From Hydnum rufescens UP504 (Eukaryota > Basidiomycota > Agaricomycetes > Cantharellales > Hydnaceae): a stretch of DNA of 53,553 nucleotides. The position numbers and the translations under genes were made by a program. Location: the NCBI GenBank assembly GCA_014904985.1, contig MU128909.1:303597-357149 (forward strand), written 5' to 3'. Under the pieces are notes generated by a model. The model was not told where the DNA came from, made no database searches, and saw only the letters and a list, made by a program, of their open reading frames with translations. Within the stretch, counting starts at the first letter, position 1; the number at the start of each line of letters is the position of its first letter. Positions 21,545 through 30,589 of the stretch are shown in pieces.

Positions 21545-24019
21545 CTGGTAACAAAGGAGCCCCAGCCTTACATTGTTGTGGAGCCAACCTCCTGGATGTC
21601 ATTCCTGGTACCTATGGGATTGACCAGAGGCTGACTCTGGGATGGACACTAATTGGACTCCTAAAACACTTGTATGGCATGAGTCCTCCCCTTGCTGACT
21701 GTCTGTCAAGCTCCAAAAGTCCAGTCTGAAGACCAAGGGTGCCCCAAATCTTGAGTCAGACACATCCTAGATCCATGGTCCATCAACCAAAATTGAGGAA
21801 TATCACCATGATCTGTTACAAGACTTCATGCAAGGATTCTCACTCTATTATAGGATGATGTCACAGGATTGTCTTTGACCTGATCCAGATGGCATCAAGT
21901 CCTTACAGTTGCATAAGGGTGCATATTGACCAAATGGTCATCATGGGGTAAAACAGAATGATACTGCACAGCCACCTTTGTGAACGAGACTGTCCCAGAC
22001 CATAAGGAATGTACCCTGCAACTCAGAGAAGGAGTCTGCCAATGTCCCAAGGGATGACCTTGGCTGATTGAGCACTGGGAACACAAGAAAGGAGTTCCTC
22101 CCTAATGCATGAAGTTCAAGACCTGTCTGGAGCACTGAGCCTGAAAATTCAATTAAAAACAATAGACAAGACCATGAAGCCCCGGTGCCATGTACCAGGA
22201 CCATTTGAAGTCAATAAAAACAGCAGGATGGTCTCCATAAACACCCTGGTGGACTGTATGAGTCTAATGTCAGTACAATTGATGAGCACTCCCTTAGCAT
22301 GTGGGGGGCAGGATTTCCAAAGGAATCAGGGTTCAAAAACCCAGTTAAGGATGATAGACACAATGCAGGATTCACTGTTCAAGGTTCTGAGGTGTCATCT
22401 CAGTCACAGAGCCATACTGCAGATCCTGCTACTAAGTCTGTTGTGAACCCAAACCCAGATTTCTCAGCAAGAGACCATTTGAGCCCTACTGGGGCTGGGA
22501 TCAAAAATACTACCAAAGTGGCCTCCAAGGCACAGTACCTGTGGGCTTTTCAGAGTTAGAAGCAAGATCCTGGGATACCTCTTGACAAACTGGATATGAT
22601 AATACCATATTGCTGCCCTCATTATTGTACAAAACCATGGGGCTTCCATACAATGTAATGAGTCTAGATGGACTTGAGCAAAGGCTTTTCATGCCATCAG
22701 TACATCTTTACAAAATGAGTGAAAGACTAGACCACAAGTCAAGAACAAGACCTCATTCACTGTGCTTGAGCCTTGTCATGAGACTGAAAGACAAACAAAC
22801 TCAAGAATTCATCCAGAAATTGCCACAGGTTGGAGCTTGAAATAATCAGTCAGTTAGATTTGGGTCATATAATCAGAGATTCAACCTCAAATTTGGAGCC
22901 AAGGACTATAAATGTGATACAGAGCCTATGGACTTGAGCCTTCAAGTATCAATCCAGCCAATAAGCAGTGTCAAAAATCCTGTACATGAGAGTACTATGG
23001 ACCCAACATCAGAACTCACTACAGAGCACCTTTCAAGTCCTGCCATGGTCAAGGACCTGGAATACTTTAGGGACTGGGCCCCACATGTGATATCTAAGGG
23101 ACTGGCAAAGCCTGAAGTCACATCTGGGAATACTTCCCAATGCACCAAATATGGCCAGACCATGTGACCATCCCCTTGGCTGAACCTTGAGTTAAATCAG
23201 TTCCAGGCTTCGAATCACATGGGTGCCTGAAATACAGCCATTCAGGACTGTTCTAATGCTCATGGGCTTGAATCTAAACAGATACTAGTGCTCAACCCTA
23301 GTATAGGACCCAGCATTGGGGATCCTGTACTAGTGTCATCAAAAGATACTGGAACTTCCACACTCAAGCTCATTCACAGTTTAGGACTGGATCCAGCACC
23401 TGACCCATATAGACCTACCACAGAAGGACCAGTATATGTCAGACTCAGCTCATCCAATGAATGGACCCCCATGAGCATTCCTACAGTTGTATGAGCCATA
23501 ATAAGAATCAGAAAATGCCATGTCAATCCACCTCCTAGGAAGCCCTGGGTTCAACTCTTAACAGGCATAGGGATTCATATGACTGGATTGGATTGAAACC
23601 TGAAGTTCCCCATGAATGCCCCCAAGCACAACATGGGACTAGAGGAACATAAGTTGAAATCTATAAAGCCACCAACACATTCCTGCTGAACTCACCATTC
23701 TGGTCCTCAAGGTGTGACAGAAGTACTGGTCTCCAGTTCAAAGGAGCCTACTCTTGACCAAGAAAGTGACATTACCCTTATGGAAAATGAATGGCATCCC
23801 CATCTGCAGGGCATACTTAGGGTCATGATCTACTTCATTGAGCTTGTTGCAAGACCAGAATCAGGATGGGTTACAAGAAATTTAGTGTTGGCTGAGGCAG
23901 CCCCAACTAATGAATCCAAAGTGGTCCCCATAGACACTCACCAGAGTGACAAAGTAGTGTTGCCAATCCTGTGAGTGGAAATGCCCCAGGAGTGTAGTCC
24001 CCAGCTCATAGATTGTGTG

Positions 24020-24477
24020 TGTTAAGGGTTGTACTCGAGGCGAAAGATACGATGATGTAATCGGATCGAATACAAGGAAATGCCCTTAAGGCGATTGACG
24101 AGGGAGTTGCGAAGTGGGGATTATGTAAGTCACGAGAGATAAGTATGTACAAGGAAGACTGGCTTCTTGAGACTTAATAGGCAAAGGTTTTGAGATGAGA
24201 GTTGCGAGCGATAACTGAGATCGTGAGAGTGGAATTCAATCGGTTGACAATATATTCTCGATCTTCTAAAGAGCGAGTGTACATCAGGTAACTACTTATA
24301 CTATTAGAGATCAAAAGGGTTTATGGATAAAGGGGTGTTGAATAAAGGAGGGATGTATATAATAGGAATTGCTGAAAGAGGAAGGCACAATGGTGGCAAG
24401 GGGGAAGGTCATGTGATGGCGTGATTGGGTTGGTTATTCTGCGTACATAAGCGAGGTTACGAGTACGACTCGTAACA
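24020..24477 (-). repeat. 3' LTR of element 4L (458 bp)
   Basis: Termini are TGTTAAGGG and CGTAACA on the plus strand. The length equals that of the 4R LTR exactly. The polypurine tract (GCTCAAAGGGGG on the minus strand) abuts it at 24478-24495. Confidence 0.9.
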
Positions 24478-24626
24478 GTACCCCCTTTGAGCGCGAAGCC
24501 CTCAAAGCGCGTAACTTGAGTTTTACGAGGTGGGTGTTTTTTGGTGGTTTTGGCGGTTGCCATGGTGGTTACTATAAAGGGCGGGTTTGTTGTGTTCACT
24601 TCTGATTCCGTACCATCATCATCGAT

Positions 24627-25320
24627 ATGGCTGACGAGGCTATTCTCTCTTTGATCAAGACGAAGGCAGCAATGGAAATCCTCCAGACCGAGGAGGTGGT
24701 TGCAACCACGAAGGTCGAGTTGGTGAAGTGGGAGGTAAGTGAAAACTTTTTCTGTTTTATGTGAGTTGCATTGATTTGTGGTAAAGTGGCAGGTGCATTT
24801 GCAGGGTCAGATGCCCAAGGTTTCGCCCCTCGTGCCTGAGATGGGGTTGGAGCTTGCGGGTTGGTGTCTGCATGTCGAGCGTATCGAGAATGATGTGGGC
24901 ATTCATCATGCCCAGGAAGAGGCGGTGGTGTGCGCTTTAGAGGAGGTGCGTCGTCTCGATGCTGAGGCACGGTGCGAGGCTGAGGATGCTGCTTGGCGTG
25001 CAGCCATGGCAGAGGTGCCAAGGGGTGTGTCGAAAGATGCGCCTTTGGGTGAGGATGAGGGATCGTTGATGGTGAGTACAATTTTGAAGTCTCGATGTTG
25101 CTGACTTGGTGTTTTTTAGTGTGATTGGTGCACATCTGTGCATGCTCGATGGGTGGCCAGTGGTAAGAAGGGGGAGGAACCTCTGTGCATGTCCGGTCCT
25201 CGGTTTCGCTGCCAGGCATGCGCGAAACGGAACAAGAAGTGTTCCCTGGTGCCGGTGGGTCATTGGCACCTGAAGTGGGTTGCTGAGGGCAGCAAGGAGC
25301 CTTCACGGGCTTCCAGGTGA
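24627..25320 (+). CDS. Three-exon gene antisense to the chromovirus pol, Cys-rich C-terminal domain
   Basis: Start ATG 24627. Exon 1 is 24627-24734 (36 codons, begins MADEAILSLIKTKAAMEILQ), then a GTAAGT donor and a CAG acceptor at 24792. Exon 2 is 24793-25071 (93 codons, charged, probably alpha-helical), then a GTGAGT donor and TTTTTTAG acceptor. Exon 3 starts at 25120. All junctions are phase 0 and the introns are 58 and 48 nt. Exon 3 carries Cys130-x2-Cys133, Cys152, Cys160-x2-Cys163 and Cys170, which could bind zinc. Two consecutive TGA codons at 25318-25323 stand where 4R has CGA CGA, so the original protein was longer, with an Arg-rich stretch and a Ser/Pro/Glu-rich tail. It lies between the chromodomain end and the LTR. 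The same structure recurs in 4R, so it is a component of the element family. Function is unknown. Confidence 0.7.
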
Positions 25321-25787
25321 TGATGTGTTGTGTTGCCTGAGTCAAAGGGTTCGCCTTCTCCTGTGGAGGGGGGTTGAGGAGGAGGTGCCTGGGGGGGCAC
25401 CTGGGGCTGCACCTGAGCTCTCTGCGGGCGACTTGCTTCTGTGGGTTGAGAGTCTCTTGAAGTGCATGGAGGAGACATGGGCTGATGACCCGATGCCTGA
25501 GTTGGCACATGCACCGTTCTTGCATGATGGGCCGCTGCGGAGGTGTCCGCAGCCGTGGAGATGGAGGAGGTGAGGGTGTGAGAGTTGGAGCAGGGGTTGG
25601 CTGTCGCAAAGTCACGGGCAAGTGTCACGTGCGGTGTGCGGCAGTGATGGGGGGATGTCGCAGCTTATGCCGAGGCAGGGTGGGAGATCGCGAGGGAGCA
25701 GCACGATTTGAGGGATGGCGAGTAGAACAATAAAATTTTCATTTTTATTTTCTGATGTCTGAGAGTAAACTGAATTTCAGGGGTTCA

Positions 25788-25980
25788 GGAGGAAAAAAAA
25801 GGGAAAAGAAGGAAAAGAAGGAAAAGACGGGAAAGGAGGAAAAAACGCTGAAGGTGAAAGAGACATGTGAGGAGAGTGACAGTGGAGAGAGAAGGAGAGA
25901 GAAGTGTGGCGGGAGGGAGAGAGAGAGAGAAATGTGGAGAGGGGAAGAGAGAGAGAGAAATGTGGAGCGAGGAATGGTTG
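25788..25980 (+). repeat. Polypurine tract region with GGAAAAGAA and GAGAGAGA repeats
   Basis: A run of nearly pure A/G on the plus strand, with GGAAAAGAA-type units followed by GAGAGAGAAATGTGGA units. Its counterpart in 4R is the polypyrimidine run at 44830-45030, of slightly different length. It may be untranslated sequence between the chromodomain end and the antisense gene. Confidence 0.7.
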
Positions 25981-26162
25981 TGAAAGCGTGGTGTCACGAT
26001 TGTCGCGATTTATACTGCCAGGTCGAGTACTTCTCATCCTGGTTTTTCAGGGTGTGTGCGATGGAAGTCCATTACTGCTTCGTGAGCATTGGCAAGTTCT
26101 GCTGCTGGAAGCCAGCTAAACTTGTCATTGGTGTGCTTGTAGCCGGACCATTGCATGTGATA

Positions 26163-26669
26163 GATTAAGCCGTTACTGCAACGGCGACGATTGATCTTGC
26201 TGTCGACGATTTCTGCGATTTCATATTTGAGTTCACCATTGATTTCAACAGGTGGGGGAGGTGGTTGGGTGCGATTGGGGAAGGGATCGGGGTGAACAGG
26301 CTCAAGTAGTCACACATGGAAGACATTGTGGATTTGATTCATGGCACAAGGGAGGCCAAGGCGATATGTGTGTGTTGAAACTTTCTCGGTGACTGGGAAG
26401 GGGCTGAGTTTCTTGTGGTCCAGTTTCTTCGATGGTCGCTTTGTTTTGATGTTGCATGTGTCGAGCCATACTTGATCGCCAATGTTGAGAGTGGGGAAAG
26501 GAGGTCGCGATCCAGCTACTTGCTGTTCATTTTGTTGTCGTGTGATCGCGAGTTGGTCACGAACGTACTTGTGTACGTCACGAAGGTTGAGCATGGCTTG
26601 GTTGGCCTCGGTTGAAGGCACTGCTTCGATATTGAATCTCAAGGTTGGGGTGAAAGCCTTTGTTCGCAA
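26163..26669 (-). pseudogene. Linker and chromodomain end of pol, element 4L
   Basis: On the minus strand an open stretch from 26669 to 26310 contains NIGDQVWLDTCNIKTKRPSK and FPVTEKVSTHTYRL, the segment usually found between the integrase core and the chromodomain of chromoviruses. A stop follows at about 26310, then the frame resumes with the chromodomain-like part (EYEIAEIVDSKIN-like in 4R) down to about 26163. In 4R the corresponding position is not a stop. Confidence 0.75.
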
Positions 26670-27480
26670 AGAAGGGTGTTACGTTCATCGCGGAGTGCTC
26701 TGCATTGTTGTATGCGAACTCTGTGAGGAGGGAGAAGTAGCGCCAGTCGTCTTGCAGGTAGTCAATGTAAATTCGTAAGTACTGCTTGAGGATTTGGTTC
26801 AGGCACTTGGTTTGGCCATTGGTCTCGGGGTGATATGCGGTCAAGAGGTTGAGTTTGATGCCGAGTCTCTTCATGAGCGATTTCCAGAAGTTGGAAATGA
26901 AAAGTGAGCCTCGATCTGAGACAATGTCGGCAGGTGTACTGTGTTTGGATATGACCCAATTGATGACTAGGTTGGCAAGTCCTTCTGCGGGAAGTGTCGT
27001 GACTGTGGGGATTAAGAGACCCATCCTTTGTGAATCAGTCAACGATAACGAGGATGGAGTCGAATGAGGAGGAGGGTGGGAGTCCAGTGATGAAGTCCAT
27101 CACAATCGAGTTCCAGGGTCAATCAGCAATGGAGAGGAATTTGAGGGGGCTGTATGTGGTGTGGTGTGAGGATTTCGCGCGAGCGCATATGACACAAGAT
27201 CATACCCATGCCTTGACCATTTTCGTTAGTCCTGGCCAATAGTATTTCCACATAATAAGACGGATGGTTTTGTGAATGCCTGGGTGGCCCACTAGGAGGT
27301 GGTCGTGTGAAGTGCGAAGAATGTTGAGGCAGAGATCGCGATAGTTGGGGACGTAGACACATCCTTTGTGTAGTAGCAATGTCACGTCCTCTGCGAGTGA
27401 GAAGAAGGTGGGGGGGCTGACGAGTCATCTTTGTTGGTCTTGATGTGTTCACACACTTGCGTTGCGAGGGTGTGTGTCGC
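26578..27480 (-). pseudogene. Integrase of element 4L, catalytic Glu changed to Lys
   Basis: From 27452 the minus strand reads the zinc-finger region (HDHLLVGHPGIHKTIRL, then YYWPGLTKMVKAWVR). It continues in another frame from about 27042 with WVISKHSTPADIVSDRGSLF, holding the second catalytic Asp, and then GQTKCLNQIL. The last motif is GQTECLNQIL in 4R, so the third catalytic residue is lost here. Frame changes between the segments show that the enzyme is not functional as written. Confidence 0.8.
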
Positions 27481-27700
27481 CAGCCTGGTCAGCCAATTAT
27501 CAGTATCTAATTAGATACTTCAAAGGTTGCATTTATATGGTCTAACTAGATATCAGACCCGGGGGCCCCCAGGGGCCCCTGCAATTCAATCAAGGGGGCT
27601 GGTCAAGCAGCCCAGGGGCCCCTGGGGCCCCTAGCCATGGATTATTTATTTATTTATTATTATTATATTATTATACTACTATTATTATATACAATGATAG
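27481..27700. repeat. Boundary region with a perfect palindrome, a GC-rich hairpin and an A/T trinucleotide run
   Basis: AGTATCTAA/TTAGATACT at 27502-27519 is a perfect 18-bp palindrome. GGGGGCCCCCAGGGGCCCCTG at 27561-27581 pairs with 27613-27631, leaving one bulged C, across a 31-nt spacer that itself can form a small hairpin (GGGCTG/CAGCCC). 27640-27695 is a TTA/TTTA simple repeat. This block sits exactly between the truncation point of element 4L and the hairpin-intron array. Confidence 0.75.
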
Positions 27701-28530
27701 GCTGCCCAGTGGGGCTCACCCATGTGCCCAAGAAGAACAGCCAGAGGCTGCTCTTCTTGCGCGATCACAGCCAAAGAAAAAGTCTCACCTTCATGTGGGG
27801 GGGGGTTTGGCTTGGTTCCCCGGGTTTGGGGTTGTGGGGTTCAGCTCGGCAGGTTCGGGGTTGTGGAGTGGGTTGTGGGGTTCGGCTCACCAGATCTTCA
27901 TTCGCCGGGTGTTCGTTTGGCGGGTTTGGGGTCGGGGGTTCATGCAGATTCGAGTCCAAGATCTAGGGGAAAAAAAACAATATGTTAGAAAATAAAGCTT
28001 TGCAAGAAGAGCAGCTTATGCTGCTCTTCTTGCACCGCAGGATTAATAAAAAAAGCTCACCTTGTAGTACCACACCCACGGCGGCGGGTGTGGTACTTTA
28101 TATTCCCCATGTATGGTCGGCTGGGTTTCGAGATGCAGGGTCGTGGGGGTTCTCGCATCGGTATTCGCTTGCGTGAAAGGTGAAGACCTAATAGAAAAAA
28201 AAAGTTGGTCAGTAAAGAAGTAAAGGCAGCGCAAAAAGAGCAGCTTACACTGCTCTTTTTGCGCCACTGTATATATTGGGGGGGACTCACCTTATATAGA
28301 ACCACACCCGCCGTAGCGGGTGTGGTTTGTGCTGCTGTTCGCTGCGCGCGTTGTCGTCTGTTGTGGTCGCGCTGGTCGCATTTTCGCGGTTTTCTTTGTC
28401 GGGGGGTGGGTCATTTGGCATGTCTTCGGGCGGGGTTTTGCTCACCGGGTCTTCGTTCGGCGGGGTCGTGGTTGTGGGGTTTCGCTCGGTGGGTTTGGGT
28501 TGGGGGTTCGTGTGGGTGTGAGTCCAAAAG
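27589..28530 (-). CDS. Candidate spliced gene over the outer left array (four exons in frame)
   Basis: On the minus strand the exons 28530-28291, 28187-28061, 27962-27789 and 27630-27589 join in one frame. The first joins with phase 2, the next two with phase 0, and the last ends at TGA 27591-27589. The predicted peptide is rich in Pro, Asn, Thr and Glu; exon 3 contains SNLHEPPTPNPPNEHPANED and exon 1 contains PPNEDPVSKTPPEDMPNDPP. In the first two exons the 3' end is the exonic hairpin, which therefore encodes protein (HPLRRVWFYI and HPPPWVWYYK). Upstream, exons 29241-28995 (with ATG at 29174) and 28891-28624 are also open apart from a TGA at 28723-28721, but the junction into 28530 is out of phase with the homologous donor. 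The protein is unrecognised and would be disordered. It may be a by-product of the array rather than a functional gene. Confidence 0.45.
27631..27788 (-). other. Hairpin intron L6 (158 nt), outermost left module
   Basis: Donor AAGGTGAGAC at 27790-27781, acceptor GGCTAG ending at 27631. The intronic stem-loop lies at 27727-27762 (GCGCAAGAAGAGCAGCC with GGCTGTTCTTCTTGGG, loop TCTG region). The exon before the donor has no exonic hairpin, and the 3' half contains the A/T simple repeat, which explains the extra length. Confidence 0.6.
27963..28097 (-). other. Hairpin module L5: exonic hairpin plus 98-nt intron
   Basis: Exonic stem AGTACCACACCC/GGGTGTGGTACT (28066-28077 with 28086-28097), donor AAGGTGAGC, intron 28060-27963 with stem GCAAGAAGAGCAGC/GCTGCTCTTCTTGC (28002-28033), branch-like TTCTAACAT and acceptor CCCTAG. 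Confidence 0.8.
28188..28327 (-). other. Hairpin module L4: exonic hairpin plus 103-nt intron
   Basis: Exonic stem AACCACACCCGC/GCGGGTGTGGTT (28300-28311 with 28316-28327, perfect 12 bp), donor AAGGTGAGTC, intron 28290-28188 with stem GCGCAAAAAGAGCAG/CTGCTCTTTTTGCGC (28229-28264), branch TACTGAC (28214-28208) and acceptor ATTAG. Confidence 0.85.
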
Positions 28531-28664
28531 CTAGAAGAATAAATAAACATTAAATATTGCAAGAAGAGCAGCTTACGCTGCTCTTCTTGCGCCACAAAAA
28601 AAATAAAAAATAAAAAAACTTATCTTGTGGTACCACACACCCTGCCGCAGCGGGTGTGTGGTTC
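28531..28664 (-). other. Hairpin module L3, donor altered to AT
   Basis: Exonic stem-loop at about 28631-28664 (ACCACACACCC with GGGTGTGTGGT). At the donor position the sequence is AAGATAAGT instead of AAGGTGAGT, so the obligatory GT is absent. The intron would be 28623-28531 with stem GCAAGAAGAGCAGC/GCTGCTCTTCTTGC (28560-28591) and acceptor TTCTAG. A GT four bases inside (GTTTTT) could serve and would put the next exon in frame, but it is a poor donor. Confidence 0.7.
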
Positions 28665-28891
28665 CTGGGGCCACTCGTTGGCTTCACGTCGCTTTGTGTC
28701 TTTGCTGGTGGGGTGGTCCTTCACTCGCGGGGGTTTCGTTTGGCATGTGGCTTTTGGCACGCATTCGTGTCATGGGCTGTCATTTCGGGGGGTTTGGGGT
28801 TCATTTGGTGGGTCCTTGTTTGGCGGGGGTCCATTCCGCTCGTTCTTGTTGGGTGGTTCTTCATTTCATTGGTTGTAGGGCAGGGGATAAT

Positions 28892-29034
28892 CTAGAAAAA
28901 ATCTTTATGTTAGTGAGAAATTAAAACCAGCGCAAAAGGAGCAGCTTTCGCTGCTCTTTTTGCGCGGCTGGACATATTGGAGGGGGGGACTCATCTTATA
29001 GAGAACCACACACCCACCGTAGCGGGTGTGGGGT
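28892..29034 (-). other. Hairpin module L2, donor altered to AT
   Basis: Exonic stem-loop at about 29004-29034 (ACCACACACCCACC with AGCGGGTGTGGGGT, slightly imperfect). The donor position reads AAGATGAGT. The intron would be 28994-28892 with stem GCGCAAAAGGAGCAGC/GCTGCTCTTTTTGCGC (28930-28965), branch CACTAAC (28915-28909) and acceptor TTCTAG. Confidence 0.75.
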
Positions 29035-29077
29035 TCGTGCGGCCATTCACTGGGCGCATTGTCGTCGTCTGTCGTCA

Positions 29078-29140
29078 TCGCGTTCATCACGTTCATCGTG
29101 TTCATTGTGTTCGTCGCGTTCGTCGTGTTCATCGCGTTGT
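29078..29140 (-). repeat. 9-bp-type coding minisatellite in the exon after module L1
   Basis: Units such as GTTCATCGT, GTTCGTCGC and GTTCATTGT recur on the plus strand. Read on the minus strand they give Asn/Thr/Met repeats within the frame that starts at ATG 29174. Confidence 0.65.
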
Positions 29141-29241
29141 TGCGGTCCTTCCTTCTCGCGTTGTTGCCTGGCATGGTCCTATTTGGGCCCTGGCAGGTCG
29201 GGCCTTTGTCATTTGGCTGATCCCTAGGACCAGGTCATGAT

Positions 29242-29386
29242 CTATATGAAAGGTGCTGTGTTAGTAAACAAGTTCAAAGCAGCGCAAAGAGAGCAGCTTT
29301 CACTGCTCTTTTTGCACTGTTGTATCTACTACGATAAAAAAAACTCACCTTGTGACCACACACCCGCATCAGCGGGTGTGTGGTCA
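29242..29386 (-). other. Hairpin module L1: exonic hairpin plus 107-nt intron, nearest the palindrome on the left
   Basis: Exonic stem of 15 perfect base pairs (29353-29367 with 29372-29386, loop 4 nt), donor AAGGTGAGTT, intron 29348-29242 with stem AGCGCAAAGAGAGCAG/CTGCTCTTTTTGCACT (29281-29318), an exact TACTAAC branch site (29266-29260) and acceptor ATATAG. Confidence 0.9.
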
Positions 29387-29432
29387 TCTTTCCTTCTTTG
29401 GGTGGTTTCCCTGTTAGGTGGTGGTTGCGAGA

Positions 29433-30088
29433 GAAAGAAACACAACTCAATGCCGGCAATTGCCGGCATCCAAAAAGTGCCCAAGTGCAGCGTCACGACT
29501 ACAGTATGAATTAGTAGCAAGTGACTAAATGTAGAATAAATACCATATAATTAATATTTGTCGAAAGGAAATAAAGAGGCCATAACAATGAGTCAGAGTT
29601 CACTAAGGCATGCACATTGCAAAGTGGATTGGGCGATTTCTATGCTTCACAATTGGCTTAAATTTAAATATATTGGTGGAATATATGTACCCTACATGGG
29701 CGATCAATTATTTCGGGCGCTCCCTCCATTTTTCAATTTTTCGTACCTTCAATTCCCTAAATAGGGAATTGAAGGTACGAAAAATTGAAAAATGGAGGGA
29801 GCGCCCGAAATAATTGATCGCCCATGTAGGGTACATATATTCCACCAATATATTTAAATTTAAGCCAATTGTGAAGCATAGAAATCGCCCAATCCACTTT
29901 GCAATGTGCATGCCTTAGTGAACTCTGACTCATTGTTATGGCCTCTTTATTTCCTTTCGACAAATATTAATTATATGGTATTTATTCTACATTTAGTCAC
30001 TTGCTACTAATTCATACTGTAGTCGTGACGCTGCACTTGGGCACTTTTTGGATGCCGGCAATTGCTGGCATTGAGTTGTGTTTCTTTC
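29433..30088. repeat. Near-perfect palindrome at the centre of the array, arms 328 bp
   Basis: The axis lies between 29760 and 29761 (TTCCCTA-AA-TAGGGAA). Position p pairs with 59521 minus p. I found one mismatch (TGCCGGCAATTGCCGGCA on the left, TGCTGGCA on the right at about 30065). Beyond the arms the symmetry weakens but continues as recognisable homology to the first hairpin on each side. Identical 67-68 codon frames on opposite strands (29558-29764 and 29757-29963) are a consequence of the symmetry. The arms contain no array-type hairpin or splice site; both halves of the array read outward from here, so a shared promoter is possible but unproven. Confidence 0.95.
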
Positions 30089-30140
30089 CTGCACCTTACG
30101 CAACCACCCAACAAGGAAACTGCCCAAACAGGAACTAGAC

Positions 30141-30283
30141 GACCACACACCCGCCGTTGCGAGTGTGTGGTCACTAGGTGAGTTTTATTTTGGAATAGCT
30201 ACAACAGCGCAAAAAGAGCAGCGAAGCTGCTCTTTTTGCACTGCTTTTACTTCTTAACTGATGCTCTTTTTGTTTAAATCTAG
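30141..30283 (+). other. Hairpin module R1: exonic hairpin plus 106-nt intron
   Basis: Exonic stem GACCACACACCCGC/GCGAGTGTGTGGTC (30141-30172, one mismatch), donor TAGGTGAGTT, intron 30178-30283 with stem GCAAAAAGAGCAGC/GCTGCTCTTTTTGC (within 30207-30242), branch-like TTAACTGAT and acceptor ATCTAG. Confidence 0.9.
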
Positions 30284-30443
30284 GTCTCATCTTTCACACG
30301 AACAAATAGCAACACGAAACCCCCAGCAGCCCCAGGTATCGACACCAGGCCAGTAAGAACGGGGATGACCCGTATAACGACCTACCCGAACAAGAGTCCG
30401 CACCTGAAAAGCAGCACGGTGCATGGCCACGGAGTGAAATGAG

Positions 30444-30589
30444 GTACCACACACCCGCCATGGCGGGTGTGTGGTACTATATGATTGTTTTTTTTGTTAT
30501 TTTATTTTATTTTGTGGTGCAAGAAGAGCAGCGTAAGCTGCTCTTCTTGCAAAGTTTTAATGATTTAACTAATATTATTTATTTTCTAG
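30444..30589 (+). other. Hairpin module R2: 16-bp exonic hairpin, weak donor
   Basis: Exonic stem of 16 perfect pairs (30444-30459 with 30462-30477). No GTGAGT follows it; GGTACTATATG is the only candidate donor. The intronic stem TGCAAGAAGAGCAGC/GCTGCTCTTCTTGCA is perfect (30518-30551), followed by a TTTAACTAAT branch site and acceptor TTCTAG ending at 30589. Confidence 0.8.

Larger units (their letters stand above)
20265..24019 (+). mobile_element. Element 2: CpG-depleted, truncated relative of element 1
   Basis: It starts with an LTR (20265-20748, TGTTAGTGGTG...AACTAACA) like those of element 1, followed by the same post-LTR sequence GTGTGTAAGAACTCCATTGG and the same gag-like protein. The interior is nearly free of CpG, with TpG/CpA at positions where element 1 has CpG. 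It has no 3' LTR: it ends where the LTR of element 4L begins at 24020. From 21545 on only short frames are seen and none carries a recognisable pol motif. Confidence 0.75.
24020..27480 (-). mobile_element. Element 4L: 5'-truncated chromovirus (Ty3/gypsy), 3' end pointing left
   Basis: Reading the minus strand from 27480: end of the RNase H-integrase linker, integrase zinc finger and core, a chromodomain region, an antisense gene, a polypurine tract and the LTR (24477-24020). Everything matches element 4R (43337-46782) in inverted orientation. The homology stops at about 27480, within the linker, so the 5' half is missing. Pol frames are broken, and the integrase catalytic Glu codon is Lys in this copy. 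Confidence 0.85.

Noticed and set aside
24596..25621. 341-codon minus-strand frame, Pro/Thr/His-rich
   Set aside because: It is the complement of the three-exon antisense gene, whose splice sites and phases agree between 4L and 4R; composition is that of a shadow frame.
27640..27695. A/T trinucleotide run as a promoter or origin
   Set aside because: It is a simple sequence repeat lying within the predicted last intron; no supporting element was seen.
29558..29963. Two identical small proteins encoded on opposite strands at the palindrome
   Set aside because: They are a necessary result of the palindrome; there is no other evidence of coding.
30518..30551. Array hairpins as transcription terminators or bacterial regulatory hairpins
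   Set aside because: Eukaryotic introns, branch sites and retroelements surround them, and the stems recur at fixed positions relative to splice sites.
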